NCBI RefSeq assembly: GCF_009429125.1
Contig: NZ_CP045529.1
Coordinates: 1,364,001-1,428,000, forward strand
DNA length: 64,000 nt
DNA from: Luteimicrobium xylanilyticum
Lineage (GTDB): Bacteria > Actinomycetota > Actinomycetes > Actinomycetales > Cellulomonadaceae
Direction of reading: 5' to 3'
Shown here one piece after another: positions 51,983 to 61,208 of the stretch. A program made the translations under genes and the position numbers. The notes beneath the pieces were generated by a model. That model ran no database searches, was not told the origin of the DNA, and was given only the letters and a program-made list of their open reading frames with translations. Within the stretch, counting starts at the first letter, position 1. Every line of letters starts with the position of its first letter.

Positions 51983-52543
51983 TCACTGCTCGATGAGGCG
52001 CCAGGCCTTGGACGAGGGCGCCTTGTAGGTCCAGACGGTCGTCGACGAGGACTTCTTGCCGGTGACGAGCGACTGCACCGTCTTCACCGTCTTGCCCTTC
52101 ACGGTGTAGTAGTAGATGCCGCGCTGGCACAGCACCGTTTTGTGAGGCTTCACCTTGACGCCCACCTCGATGGACTTCTCCGTGCTGACGGAGCCCGAGA
52201 GGGTCGTACCGACCTCTGCCTTGGCCTCGGCGACGATGCCGGCCTTGACGCTCGCCGAGACCGAGGTCGACAGGGACGCGCTGACGGTCGCCCGTTTCGT
52301 GATCGTGCACTTGAGCGTGGCGGTGGAGCTGGTCTTGTTGTAGACGCCGTCCGAGTCGGCGACCTTGAAGTGCTTGCTGGACCCCGTCGCATAGGAGCAG
52401 TACGTGACGCGCGCACTTCCCGAGATCGTGGTGGAGGTGCAGTGACCCGAGGCGGCCTCGGCCGCGGGCACGGTCAGAAGCGAGCCGGCAAGGGTGAGCG
52501 CGCCGACCAGTGCGGACGCGGCTGCGCGGTGGATGGACTTCAT
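51983..52543 (-). CDS. Secreted Ser/Thr/Lys-rich protein
   Basis: The 186-residue protein has a signal peptide (AASALVGALTLAGSLLTVPAAEAAS) and a mature region with four Cys, long Ser/Thr/Ala/Val stretches (TVSASLSTSVSASVKAG, GTTLSGSVSTEKSIEVGVKV) and a C-terminal YYYTVKGKTVKTVQ. It is probably beta-rich and exported. No family is recognised. AGGAGG lies 10 nt before ATG 52543. Confidence 0.7.
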   Translation of the reverse strand: MKSIHRAAASALVGALTLAGSLLTVPAAEAASGHCTSTTISGSARVTYCSYATGSSKHFKVADSDGVYNKTSSTATLKCTITKRATVSASLSTSVSASVKAGIVAEAKAEVGTTLSGSVSTEKSIEVGVKVKPHKTVLCQRGIYYYTVKGKTVKTVQSLVTGKKSSSTTVWTYKAPSSKAWRLIEQ

Positions 52544-52643
52544 CGTCGTGATGCCTCCTGCGTGGTGGAGTTCGGACAAACGTCGGGACCCGAGCAAAAG
52601 TAGCAAAGGGGCATGAGGGAAGCCGAGTCTGATGGCCACTTGG

Positions 52644-53024
52644 CTACCAGCCGAGCGTGCGCCAAGCTCTCGCCGCGGCGTCGCCGTCGAGCCAGGTGAC
52701 GTGGAGGTCCCTGTCGCCGAGGCGCAGGTGCCCGTCGCGGAGCGCGTCGAGCGCGGACGTCCCGCAGACGCTCGCGTCGTCGCAGAAGAGCTCGGGCTCG
52801 GCGTCGTCGAAGTGGACGCGCCACTCGAGCCGTTCGACCGGGTTCACGTGCGTGGGCGCGCGGTGGGGACCCAGTGCGTCCCAGTGCGGGGCGACGCGCG
52901 TCACGACGTACCCGACGGGGAGCCCCGGCCGAGGGTCTCGAGCCGGGTCGGTGAGCCGACCGATCCGGCGGCGATAGGCGGCGAGCTCGGGGACGGTGCG
53001 GGGGAGGGCGGGGGCGTGGGGCAC
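52644..53024 (-). CDS. Hypothetical protein
   Basis: A 126-residue soluble protein reading PRTVPELAAYRRRIGRLTDPARD...VNPVERLEWRVHFDDAEPELFCDDAS...WLDGDAAARAWRTLGW. No signal or membrane segment, no recognised family. GTG 53024 with GGGAG upstream is preferred over longer starts that run into a low-quality N-terminus. Confidence 0.55.
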   Translation of the reverse strand: MPHAPALPRTVPELAAYRRRIGRLTDPARDPRPGLPVGYVVTRVAPHWDALGPHRAPTHVNPVERLEWRVHFDDAEPELFCDDASVCGTSALDALRDGHLRLGDRDLHVTWLDGDAAARAWRTLGW

Positions 53025-53301
53025 GGTGCTCCCTTCCGGGTCGTGGCCGGCGACGGCGCCGACGGGGCCGCGTCTGGACCGCCAGCGTAGGCAGATCGCG
53101 TGCGCCACACACCCTTGGGAGCGTGCCCACGCGTGCCTTGTGAGCAAGTCGTGATGTCGGCGGGCCGTCCCGTGCGGGCAGGGGTCGCCCGCCATGCGGA
53201 CGTGCGTCGTCGGGCCTGCATCCAGGGCGGAAGGTTACGGAATGGACACAGTCACCGGTGAAAAGTTGACGGCGCTTCGTAAGGAGGGTCTACTAACCGC
53301 T

Positions 53302-54465
53302 ATGACGACGACGGTCACCGGCGCAGGAGCGCCCCGGAGAGGGCTCGGAAGCTCGCTCCGCCCGAGCACGAAGGTGCTCCCCGAGCATGCTCGGGCCCAC
53401 AACCGGTCGCTCGTCCTGCGCCACCTCTTCCACGAGGGTCCGACGTCGCGGGCGGACCTCGCGCGAGCGACCGGCCTCACCCGCGTCACCATCTCCGACC
53501 TCGTCGCGGCGCTCATCGCCGAAGGTCTCGTCGAAGAGCTCGGGGTGCGCCCCGGCCAGCGGGTCGGCAAGCCCGCCATCCTCGTGGGAATGCGCACCGA
53601 CGCCTTCCAGATCGTGTCTGTCGACCTCACCGACGGCGCCGTCATGCACGGCGCGGTGTCGACCCTGACCGGCGACTTCGTGCACCGCAACGAGCTCCCC
53701 ATCGAGGGTCGGACCGGCTCCGACATGGTCGACCTCCTCACTCGTTTCGTCCGCCTCCTGCTCGCAGCTGCGAGCCAGCCCGTCATCGGCGTCGGCATCG
53801 GCTCGCCCGGCGTCATCGACGCGGACGGCGTCGTCGTCGAGGCACCCAACCGCCGCTGGTACGGCGTGCCGCTCGCCGCCGAGCTCTCCGAGCGGCTCGG
53901 CCTGCCGGTCCACGTCGCGAACGACGCCAACATCGCCGCGCTCGGCGAGTACACCTTCGGAGGCGCCGACGGCGACGGGCTCCTCGTCATCACGGTCGGC
54001 GAGGGTGTGGGCGCCGGCGTCATGATCGACGGTGCCCCCCTGCGCGGACGGCGCAGCGCCGCCGGTGAGATCGGCCACATCACCGTCGTCACCGAGGACG
54101 GCGAGCGGTGCGCCTGCGGGCGTACCGGCTGCCTCGAGACCGTCCTGGCCGCGCCCGCCCTGCGCCGCGCCGTCCACGGTCTCGACCCCCAGTCTGCCGA
54201 GGCGGCCCTCGCCTCGGTCGGCGTGCTGCTCGGCTCCGCGCTGGTGCCGGTGATCAGCACGCTCGACCTCGTGGACGTCCTGCTGAGCGGTCCCGCGGAC
54301 CTGCTCGACGGGCCGTTGCGCGAGGCCGCTCTCGCGACCATCCGGGAGCGCACGATGCCCGCCATCACCAGCGAGCTCCGGCTCGAGATGGCGTCGCTCG
54401 GCGAGGACGACGTGCTCGCAGGCGCGGCCGTCCTCGTGCTCGCGAACCAGATGGGGGTCGCATGA
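53302..54465 (+). CDS. ROK-family transcriptional regulator (NagC-like)
   Basis: The 387-residue protein has an N-terminal winged helix (NRSLVLRHLFHEGPTSRADLARATGLTRVTISDLVAAL) and a ROK sugar-binding domain with VGVGIGSPGVID, AGEIGHITV and the zinc motif CACGRTGCLE. It probably senses N-acetylglucosamine or its phosphate and controls the downstream uptake genes. TTGACG (53266) with a 17-bp gap to TCTACT (53289-53294) could drive a near-leaderless start at ATG 53302; ATG 53242 is an in-frame alternative. Confidence 0.88.
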   Translation: MTTTVTGAGAPRRGLGSSLRPSTKVLPEHARAHNRSLVLRHLFHEGPTSRADLARATGLTRVTISDLVAALIAEGLVEELGVRPGQRVGKPAILVGMRTDAFQIVSVDLTDGAVMHGAVSTLTGDFVHRNELPIEGRTGSDMVDLLTRFVRLLLAAASQPVIGVGIGSPGVIDADGVVVEAPNRRWYGVPLAAELSERLGLPVHVANDANIAALGEYTFGGADGDGLLVITVGEGVGAGVMIDGAPLRGRRSAAGEIGHITVVTEDGERCACGRTGCLETVLAAPALRRAVHGLDPQSAEAALASVGVLLGSALVPVISTLDLVDVLLSGPADLLDGPLREAALATIRERTMPAITSELRLEMASLGEDDVLAGAAVLVLANQMGVA

Positions 54466-54510
54466 CCCCCTCGCTGGTTCACTCCTCACGACCCGGGCCC
54501 GAGGCGCCCG

Positions 54511-54527
54511 GGGCGTGGACCACGCCC
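54511..54527. promoter_or_regulatory. Perfect palindrome before the ABC transporter operon
   Basis: GGGCGTGG-A-CCACGCCC lies in the 136-nt gap between the ROK regulator and the binding-protein gene. It could be the operator of that regulator or a short hairpin at the end of its message. It does not match the DasR consensus. Confidence 0.4.
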
Positions 54528-54601
54528 GGCGGACGGCCCATCGCAGTGGGAACCGCCGGACACCCTGGAATGCGCACCCGCGCACAACTCAAGGAGACGC
54601 G

Positions 54602-55942
54602 TTGAAGAAGACACGCACCCTGGCGATCGGCGCCTTCACCGCCGTCGCCGCGCTCAGCCTGGCTGCCTGCTCCAGCAGTGGCAACGGTGGCAGCGACGAC
54701 AAGACGGGCGGCGCGAGCGCCCAGAAGACGATCGGCACCGTCGACGGCTCGGGCAAGACCATCACCGTCTGGGCCATGACGGGCGACCTCTCGGACAAGT
54801 CGCTCGCCGCGATCAACGCCGAGTTCGAGAAGGAGACCGGCGCCAAGGTCAAGGTCGAGACCCAGCAGTGGGCTGACATCGCGACCAAGATCACGACGGC
54901 TCTGTCCACCTCCACGCCGCCGGACGTCATCGACATCGGCAACACGCAGGTCTCCACCTTCGCGGCCACCGGCGGGCTCATGGATCTGACCGCCTACAAG
55001 GACGAGCTCGCGCAGGGGCAGAAGTGGCTCGGCGGCCTCGTCGACCCCGCGACGGTCGACGGCAAGCTCTACGGAGTCCCGTCGTTCGGTGCGACGCGTG
55101 CAGCCATCTACAACAAGGACGTCTGGGAGAAGGCCGGCGTCACGGCCGCGCCGACGACCTACGACGAGCTCAAGCAGGACCTCGACAAGGTCAAGGCTGC
55201 CAGCTCGGCGTCCGACTTCTCCTCCTTCTACCTGCCCGGGCAGTACTGGTACGCGGGCATCCAGTGGCTCTGGGACGCGGGCGGCGACCTCGCCACCCAG
55301 TCCGACGGGACCTGGACGTCCGGCTTCGGCTCCGACAAGTCGCAGCAGGGCCTGACCAACTGGAAGGAGTTCCAGAACGCGTACTCCTCCAAGGCGAGCC
55401 AGACCCTGAACACCGACAAGCCGGACCAGGACCAGGTGTTCGCGGACGGCAAGGCGGCGACGATCATCGGCAACAACTGGGAGATCGGCGCGATCGAGAA
55501 GGCGAACCCGAAGCTCACGGGCAAGCTGGGGACCTTTGCCATGCCGAGCCAGGCGGGCAGCGGGACGCAGCCGGTCATGCTGGCGGGTTCGGACTGGGGC
55601 ATCGCCGCGAAGAGCCAGAACCAGGACCTCGCGCTGGTCTGGGCCAAGATCGCTGCCAGCCCTGACATCCAGAACACCTACGTGTTCGGTACGGACCACT
55701 GGATCCCGAACAGCCAGGAAGGCATCGACGCCGCCACGTCCAGCGGCAAGCTGTCGGACACGGACGGTGCGTTCTTCACCGCCGCGAAGAACTCGAAGGC
55801 CACCCCGCCGTCGGCCGGGTGGGCGCAGCTCGAGGACCCGGGCATGAAGCAGTTCTTCCAGTCGATCGCTTCCGGCAGCAAGTCCGTCGCCGACGCCACC
55901 AAGGACTGGGACGCCACCGTGAACAAGTCGCTCAACGGCTGA
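54602..55942 (+). CDS. ABC transporter sugar-binding lipoprotein (amino-sugar/chito-oligosaccharide type)
   Basis: The 446-residue protein starts at TTG 54602, fixed by AAGGAG 5 nt upstream. Signal AVAALSLAAC gives a lipid anchor. The family body has TITVWAMTG, PPDVIDIGNTQVSTFAATGGLMDL and MLAGSDWGIAAKSQNQDLALVW, typical of CUT1 binding proteins; the IGNTQ block resembles DasA/NgcE-type chitobiose or GlcNAc binders. Two permease genes and NagB follow. No ATPase gene is present, so a shared MsiK-like ATPase is likely. Confidence 0.88.
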   Translation: MKKTRTLAIGAFTAVAALSLAACSSSGNGGSDDKTGGASAQKTIGTVDGSGKTITVWAMTGDLSDKSLAAINAEFEKETGAKVKVETQQWADIATKITTALSTSTPPDVIDIGNTQVSTFAATGGLMDLTAYKDELAQGQKWLGGLVDPATVDGKLYGVPSFGATRAAIYNKDVWEKAGVTAAPTTYDELKQDLDKVKAASSASDFSSFYLPGQYWYAGIQWLWDAGGDLATQSDGTWTSGFGSDKSQQGLTNWKEFQNAYSSKASQTLNTDKPDQDQVFADGKAATIIGNNWEIGAIEKANPKLTGKLGTFAMPSQAGSGTQPVMLAGSDWGIAAKSQNQDLALVWAKIAASPDIQNTYVFGTDHWIPNSQEGIDAATSSGKLSDTDGAFFTAAKNSKATPPSAGWAQLEDPGMKQFFQSIASGSKSVADATKDWDATVNKSLNG

Positions 55943-55982
55943 TTCTCGGGACCTCGCTCCACACCTCGACAGGAAGCAAGTG

Positions 55983-56960
55983 ATGAGTTCCTCAACTGCG
56001 ACTGTCGCGGACGAGGGTGTGGCCGCCGCCCCGCACGGGCGGCGGCCACATGCCCCTCGCCGTGACACCAAGCGTTCACGCTGGGCACCGCTCTGGCTGA
56101 TCTCCCCGGCCGGGATCGTGATGATCATCGTGATCGTCGCCCCGATCGTGTTCCTCGTGTACACGTCGTTCACCGACTACGACCAGCGTTCGCTGTTCAC
56201 GGGCGCGTACGACGCTGTCGGCCTGCAGCAGTACACCGACATCTTCAGCGACCCGGACTTCTATCGCTCCCTGTTCCTGACCCTCTGGTTCACGGCCGCC
56301 ATGGTGCTCGGGAGCGTCGTCGTCGGCGTTGCGGTGTCGGAGCTCTTGACCCGGCTCGGCACAGTCATGAAGTACGTCGTGACAGTCGTCCTGATCTTTG
56401 CCTGGGGCATGCCGAACGTCGCGTCGTCGCAGGTCTGGAACTGGCTCTTCCAGCCGGGGTACGGGATCGTCAACTGGCTGCTGAAGCAGCTCCACATCTT
56501 CGGGGACACGACCGACCTCTCGTGGTCGAACAACAAGTGGCTCGCCCTGCTCTGCATCTGGATGCTGGTGGTGTGGCAGGCGGTGCCGTTCATCGCGCTC
56601 ACGACCTACGCCGCGCAGACGCAGATCGACCCGGCTTACCGCGAGGCTGCCCGGATCGACGGGGCGAGCGAGCGACGGATCTACTTCTCGATCACGCTCA
56701 ACTTCCTCAAGCCGACGCTGCTGCTCATCACAGTCCTGTCGATCATCTGGGACTTCAACGTGTTCAACCAGATCTGGCTCATCACGCAAGGCGGTCCTGA
56801 CAACGGGACGGCGACGCTGGGCGTGTGGACCTACATGACCGCGTTCACCAACTTCAAGATCGGGACCGGCGCCGCGATCTCCGTGGTGACGACCGTTCTG
56901 CTGATGGTTATCAGTGGTTTCTACGTGCGCCGCCTGCTCAAGTCAGGGGAGGACCTGTGA
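55983..56960 (+). CDS. ABC sugar permease, MalF-type
   Basis: The 325-residue protein has an N-terminal cytoplasmic tail of ~35 residues and six membrane helices. The ATPase-contact loop is YREAARIDGASERRIYFSITL (EAA motif). It pairs with the following permease (4-nt overlap) and with the binding protein upstream to import sugar. Confidence 0.92.
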   Translation: MSSSTATVADEGVAAAPHGRRPHAPRRDTKRSRWAPLWLISPAGIVMIIVIVAPIVFLVYTSFTDYDQRSLFTGAYDAVGLQQYTDIFSDPDFYRSLFLTLWFTAAMVLGSVVVGVAVSELLTRLGTVMKYVVTVVLIFAWGMPNVASSQVWNWLFQPGYGIVNWLLKQLHIFGDTTDLSWSNNKWLALLCIWMLVVWQAVPFIALTTYAAQTQIDPAYREAARIDGASERRIYFSITLNFLKPTLLLITVLSIIWDFNVFNQIWLITQGGPDNGTATLGVWTYMTAFTNFKIGTGAAISVVTTVLLMVISGFYVRRLLKSGEDL

Positions 56961-57871
56961 CGTCTCTCGCCGCCGAGTCGAACGCCGCCGCGGAGGCGGG
57001 CATCGTCGCATCTGCCGGCCCCACGCCCCGCACCCTGAAGAAGCGCCGCAAGCGGCCTCGCTTCTGGATCAATCTCGTCGCTCTGGTCTTCAGCGTGGTG
57101 TGGATCTTCCCGGTCTACTGGATGATCAACACCGCCTTCAAGCCCCGGACCGAGCTTCTTACGGTCGACCCCCTGTTCGTGCCGAAGCATCCGACGCTGC
57201 ACAACTTCGACGTCGCCATCAACGACACGACGTTCTTCACGAACCTGAAGAACAGTGTGATCGTGGTCTTCGCAGCGATCATCTTCGCGGTGATCCTGGC
57301 TCTGTTCGCGTCGGCTGCGCTCAGCAGGTTCCGCTTCCGCGGCCGGCGGACCATCATGGTGCTGATCCTCGTGGTGCAGATGCTGCCGGGTGCGGCGCTG
57401 CTCATCCCGCAGTTCCTGATCTTCAACCAGGCGAACCTGCTGAACAACTACTTCGGCCTGATCCTCGCGTACGTCGCGGCGGTCCTGCCGTTCTCGATCT
57501 GGGTCATGCGCGGGTTCTTCGTCGCAATCCCCGTCGAGGTGGAGGAAGCGGCCTGGATGGACGGTGCGAGCACGTGGCGCACGCTGCGGAGCATCTTGTT
57601 CCCGCTGGTGCTGCCGGGAGTCATCTCGACCAGCATCTTCGGCTTCATCACGGCGTGGAACGACTACATCGTCGCCTACACGTTCATGAAGGACTCCAGC
57701 AAGTACACGCTTCCGGTCTGGCTGAACTCCTTCTCGACCCCGACCGGAGGAACCGACTTCGGTGGGCAGATGGCGGCCTCGGTGCTCTTCGCCCTCCCGG
57801 TCGTGGTCTTCTTCCTGATCATCCAGCGCAACCTCGTCGCCGGCATGTCCGCAGGTGCGGTGAAGGGCTGA
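56957..57871 (+). CDS. ABC sugar permease, MalG-type
   Basis: The 304-residue protein has six helices and the EAA loop VEEAAWMDGASTWRTLRSILFPL. GTG 56957 overlaps the previous stop, with GGGGAGGA upstream. It forms the second half of the membrane channel; the stop is directly followed by the ROK kinase start. Confidence 0.92.
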   Translation: MTSLAAESNAAAEAGIVASAGPTPRTLKKRRKRPRFWINLVALVFSVVWIFPVYWMINTAFKPRTELLTVDPLFVPKHPTLHNFDVAINDTTFFTNLKNSVIVVFAAIIFAVILALFASAALSRFRFRGRRTIMVLILVVQMLPGAALLIPQFLIFNQANLLNNYFGLILAYVAAVLPFSIWVMRGFFVAIPVEVEEAAWMDGASTWRTLRSILFPLVLPGVISTSIFGFITAWNDYIVAYTFMKDSSKYTLPVWLNSFSTPTGGTDFGGQMAASVLFALPVVVFFLIIQRNLVAGMSAGAVKG

Positions 57872-57872
57872 C

Positions 57873-58868
57873 GTGAGCATCTCTGCCTCGTTCGACGAGA
57901 CCTACGCGGAGACGATCGGGGACGGCGGGGCGGAGCAGCGGCCTGGCACGTTCGCGGTCGGGCTGGACATCGGCGGCACGAAGGTGCTCGGTGTCCTGCT
58001 CGCCGCGGACGGGACGGTCGTGGACTCCGTCCGCCTCCCGACGGTCCGCGGTGGGGACGGAGTGGTGCGATCGGCTTCCGACGTCGTCCGCCGCCTCGCT
58101 GCTGCGGCGGACCTGAACCTGGAGGAGATCGGCGCGGTCGGTGTCGGCGTGCCGGGACTGGTGGACCCCGAGACCGGGTCCGTCCACCACGCGGTCAACC
58201 TCGGCATCCACGCGGACCAGTTCCCCCTGGCGGACAGGATCAGCCGCGAGCTCGGGGGTACCCCGGTCCACGTCGACAACGACCTGAACGTCGCCGCACT
58301 AGGCGCGTCGTTCGCGCTCGGACCCGACGCCGACGACCTCGCCTACCTCGCCCTCGGGACGGGGATGGCGGCGGGCGTCGTCATGGGCGGCGAGCTGCGT
58401 CGGGGCGCGAGTGGCGCGGCGGGGGAGGTCGGGCACATCCCGATCCGTCCCGACGGCCCCGTGTGCGCGTGCGGCCAGCGCGGCTGTGTCGAGCTCTACG
58501 CGAGCGGCAGCGCCCTGGCCCGTCGGTGGCCGACGACGTCCGACGTCCCGGCACCTCTGCTCGTCTTCCAGGCCGCCGCCGAGGGCGACCCGCGGGCCCT
58601 GGAGATCCGGCACGACTTCGCGGTCGCGCTGGCCGAGTGCCTGCGCATCGTGGTGCTGTCGTACGACGTGCGCCGCATCGTCATCGGGGGCGGCGTGACG
58701 GGTGTCGGTCCGTCGCTGCTCGAGGTGCTGTGCGAGGCTCTGGCGGAGCAGGCGGCGACGTCGGCGTTCCTCGAGAGCCTCCACATCGCCGACCGCGTCT
58801 CGCTGGCGCCGTCGGACGTGCCCATCGCGGCCGTCGGGGCCGCGCTCGCCGGGCTGCGCAGCGAGTAG
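57873..58868 (+). CDS. ROK-family sugar kinase, probably GlcNAc/glucosamine kinase
   Basis: The 331-residue protein lacks an HTH and starts its ATP site at VGLDIGGTKVLGV. It has VGVGVPGLVD, VHVDNDLNVAALG (catalytic Asp), GAAGEVGHIPI and the zinc motif CACGQRGCVELYAS. It follows the permease gene by one nucleotide and precedes nagB, so the substrate is probably an imported amino sugar. Confidence 0.88.
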   Translation: MSISASFDETYAETIGDGGAEQRPGTFAVGLDIGGTKVLGVLLAADGTVVDSVRLPTVRGGDGVVRSASDVVRRLAAAADLNLEEIGAVGVGVPGLVDPETGSVHHAVNLGIHADQFPLADRISRELGGTPVHVDNDLNVAALGASFALGPDADDLAYLALGTGMAAGVVMGGELRRGASGAAGEVGHIPIRPDGPVCACGQRGCVELYASGSALARRWPTTSDVPAPLLVFQAAAEGDPRALEIRHDFAVALAECLRIVVLSYDVRRIVIGGGVTGVGPSLLEVLCEALAEQAATSAFLESLHIADRVSLAPSDVPIAAVGAALAGLRSE

Positions 58869-58904
58869 CCGACCCCGCCGACCACCGAGCTAAATGGAGT
58901 AGTC

Positions 58905-59687
58905 ATGGAAGTTGTCATCGCACCGGCCGAAGAGCTCGCGCGGCTCGCGGCCGACGCCATCGAGAAGCTGGTCCGGTCGAAGCCGGACGCTGTGCTCGGC
59001 CTTGCCACGGGATCGAGCCCGCTCAAGGTCTACGACGAGCTGGCGCGGCGCCACACCGAGGACGGCCTGTCCTTCGCAGCCGCGCGCGCGTTCATGCTCG
59101 ACGAGTACGTCGGGCTCCCCGCCGACCACCCCGAGCGCTACCGCAACGTCATCGAGAAGGAGATCGCCTCGCGCGTCGACTTCGCGCCCGGCGCGGTCCA
59201 GGGCCCGGACGGCCTCGCGGACGACCTCCCGACGGCGTGCGCGGCGTACGAGCAGGCGATCGTCGAGGCGGGCGGCGTGGACCTGCAGATCCTCGGCATC
59301 GGGACCGACGGTCACATCGCGTTCAACGAACCCGGCTCCTCGCTCGCGTCGCGCACGCGCATCAAGACGCTCACGCAGCAGACCCGCGAGGACAACGCGC
59401 GCTTCTTCGAGGACGACATCGACAAGGTCCCGCACCACTGCCTCACGCAGGGTCTGGCGACGATCATGTCGGCGCGTCACCTCGTCCTCCTCGCGACCGG
59501 CAAGGGCAAGGCGGAGGCCGTGCACCAGCTCACCGAGGGTGCCGTGAGCGCGCTCTGGCCCGCGACGATCATGCAGATGCACCCGCACGCGACCGTTCTC
59601 GTCGACGACGCTGCGGCCAGCCGCCTGCAGCTCGCCGGCTACTACCGGCAGACCTTCGCGTCGAAGCCGGACTGGCAGGGTCTCTGA
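58905..59687 (+). CDS. nagB: Glucosamine-6-phosphate deaminase
   Basis: The 260-residue enzyme converts GlcN-6-P to Fru-6-P and ammonia. LGLATGSSPLKVYDEL (phosphate loop), FMLDEYVGLPADHPERY (catalytic Asp), ILGIGTDGHIAFNEPGSSL (Asp/His/Glu proton relay) and WPATIMQMHPHATVLVDDAA are all present. It links the transporter and kinase to glycolysis. No nagA is in the window. Confidence 0.95.
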   Translation: MEVVIAPAEELARLAADAIEKLVRSKPDAVLGLATGSSPLKVYDELARRHTEDGLSFAAARAFMLDEYVGLPADHPERYRNVIEKEIASRVDFAPGAVQGPDGLADDLPTACAAYEQAIVEAGGVDLQILGIGTDGHIAFNEPGSSLASRTRIKTLTQQTREDNARFFEDDIDKVPHHCLTQGLATIMSARHLVLLATGKGKAEAVHQLTEGAVSALWPATIMQMHPHATVLVDDAAASRLQLAGYYRQTFASKPDWQGL

Positions 59688-59697
59688 CCACTCCCGC

Positions 59698-59744
59698 CGG
59701 CCGGGCCTCGCGCCCGGCCGAGCCCCGTGGGATCGCTCCCACGG
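59698..59744 (+). terminator. Tandem terminator hairpins after nagB
   Basis: CGGCCGGGC-CTCGC-GCCCGGCCG (59698-59720) is followed by CCGTGGGA-TCGC-TCCCACGG (59725-59744). Both are perfect stems, just after the nagB stop. Confidence 0.75.
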
Positions 59745-59834
59745 TCGGCCGGGGCCACCTTGTAGGCTGTGCCCGCCACCCGTTCGCGCGCGGACGGGGC
59801 GGGCACAGCCGGAGCACGATCGAGAGGACCGTCC

Positions 59835-61178
59835 GTGTCGTCCCACCACCCCACCTCGCGACGTCGACGCGCTGCCTTCCCGCTGGTCGCGGCGCTCGCC
59901 GCCTCGGGACTCGTGCTGTCGGCGTGCTCCTCGGGCAAGGCCGACGCCGGCGACGACGAGTCGACCTTTCCCACCGGCCAGACGATCACCGTGACCCTCA
60001 TCGCACCGTCCGCGGCGCAGGCTCAGGCGAACGACTACCTCAAGGCGACGTTCGACGAGAAGTTTCCCGGCAACAAGCTCGTCTTCAAGGACGAGGCGTG
60101 GGGTACCTACCAGGCCGACTACGCCAAGGAGCTCATCGACGGCGAGGGCGACATCCCCGACGTCGTCGAGATGGGCAACACGCAGACCCCGGGCTTCACC
60201 GCGACGGGCGCGCTGCTGGACCTCACGGACAAGAAGGACGACCTGGGCGGCGACGACCTCCTGCCGGGCTTCGTCGACATCGGCTCCTACGACGGCCGCT
60301 TCTACGCGCCGCCCTACTACTCGGTCGGGCGCGTCGTGATGGCGTCGAGCGCGATCGCCGGCCAGACCGTCCCCCAGACGCTCGCCGACTACGTCGCCAC
60401 GGGCGAGGCCCTCAAGAGCAAGAGCAAGAGCAAGGACAAGCTGTCCGGCATCTACCTTCCCGGCAAGGACTGGTACGACGTCATGCCGTTCGTGTGGGAG
60501 AACGGCGGCTACATCGCCAAGCAGGAGGCCGACGGGAGCTGGAAGGCGGGCTTCTCGTCGTCGGGTGGGATCGTCGGCCTCGTGCAGGCGCAGAACGTCA
60601 TGCGCAAGGCCAACGACCAGAAGGTCGGGCCCGCGAACAAGGACGAGACCAAGGGGGCGGAGATCTTCTGCAAGGGTGAGATCGGGTATCTCGCGGGCCC
60701 GTCCTCGCAGGGCGTGGTGCTCCAGTCCTCGAAGAAGGACGGCGGGTGCAAGGACACGTTCGGCAGCCCGGACACGTTCGTCGCGTTCGCCTTGCCCGGC
60801 AAGGACAAGGGCACGGTCGCCGCGACGTTCGCGGGCGGCTCGAACCTCGGCGTGGCGGCGAAGTCCAAGAACCCCGAGCTCGCCTACCAGGTGCTGAAGA
60901 TCATGACGTCTCCCGGCTACCAGGACCTCATGGCCCTCAACGGCTTCATCCCGGCGCGCATCTCGTCGTCGACCAACCTGCCGCAGGACGCGCTCACGCT
61001 CGCAGGTGCGCAGGCGGCCCAGAACGCCGTCCTGACGCCGGCGTCGCCCCGGTGGGCGACGGTCGAGGACAAGCACTACCTGCAGAAGGCGTTTGCCAAG
61101 ATCGCCGCCGGGGGCGACGTCCCGACGATCGCCAAGAAGCTCGACCAGGAGATCGAGGAGACGCTCAACGCGAAGTGA
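59835..61178 (+). CDS. Second, orphan ABC sugar-binding lipoprotein
   Basis: The 447-residue protein has a basic N-terminus, a signal ending LAASGLVLSAC and a CUT1 binding-protein fold. VVEMGNTQTPGFTATGALLDLTD parallels the first binding protein, so the two are distant paralogues. No permease follows. It may feed the permeases at 55983-57871 with a different oligosaccharide. TAGGCT at 59764-59769 could be its promoter, after the nagB terminators. GTG 59835 with GAGAGGA upstream. Confidence 0.85.
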   Translation: MSSHHPTSRRRRAAFPLVAALAASGLVLSACSSGKADAGDDESTFPTGQTITVTLIAPSAAQAQANDYLKATFDEKFPGNKLVFKDEAWGTYQADYAKELIDGEGDIPDVVEMGNTQTPGFTATGALLDLTDKKDDLGGDDLLPGFVDIGSYDGRFYAPPYYSVGRVVMASSAIAGQTVPQTLADYVATGEALKSKSKSKDKLSGIYLPGKDWYDVMPFVWENGGYIAKQEADGSWKAGFSSSGGIVGLVQAQNVMRKANDQKVGPANKDETKGAEIFCKGEIGYLAGPSSQGVVLQSSKKDGGCKDTFGSPDTFVAFALPGKDKGTVAATFAGGSNLGVAAKSKNPELAYQVLKIMTSPGYQDLMALNGFIPARISSSTNLPQDALTLAGAQAAQNAVLTPASPRWATVEDKHYLQKAFAKIAAGGDVPTIAKKLDQEIEETLNAK

Positions 61179-61208
61179 GCGTCGGCGCCCCGACGTAGGA
61201 TCGGGATC

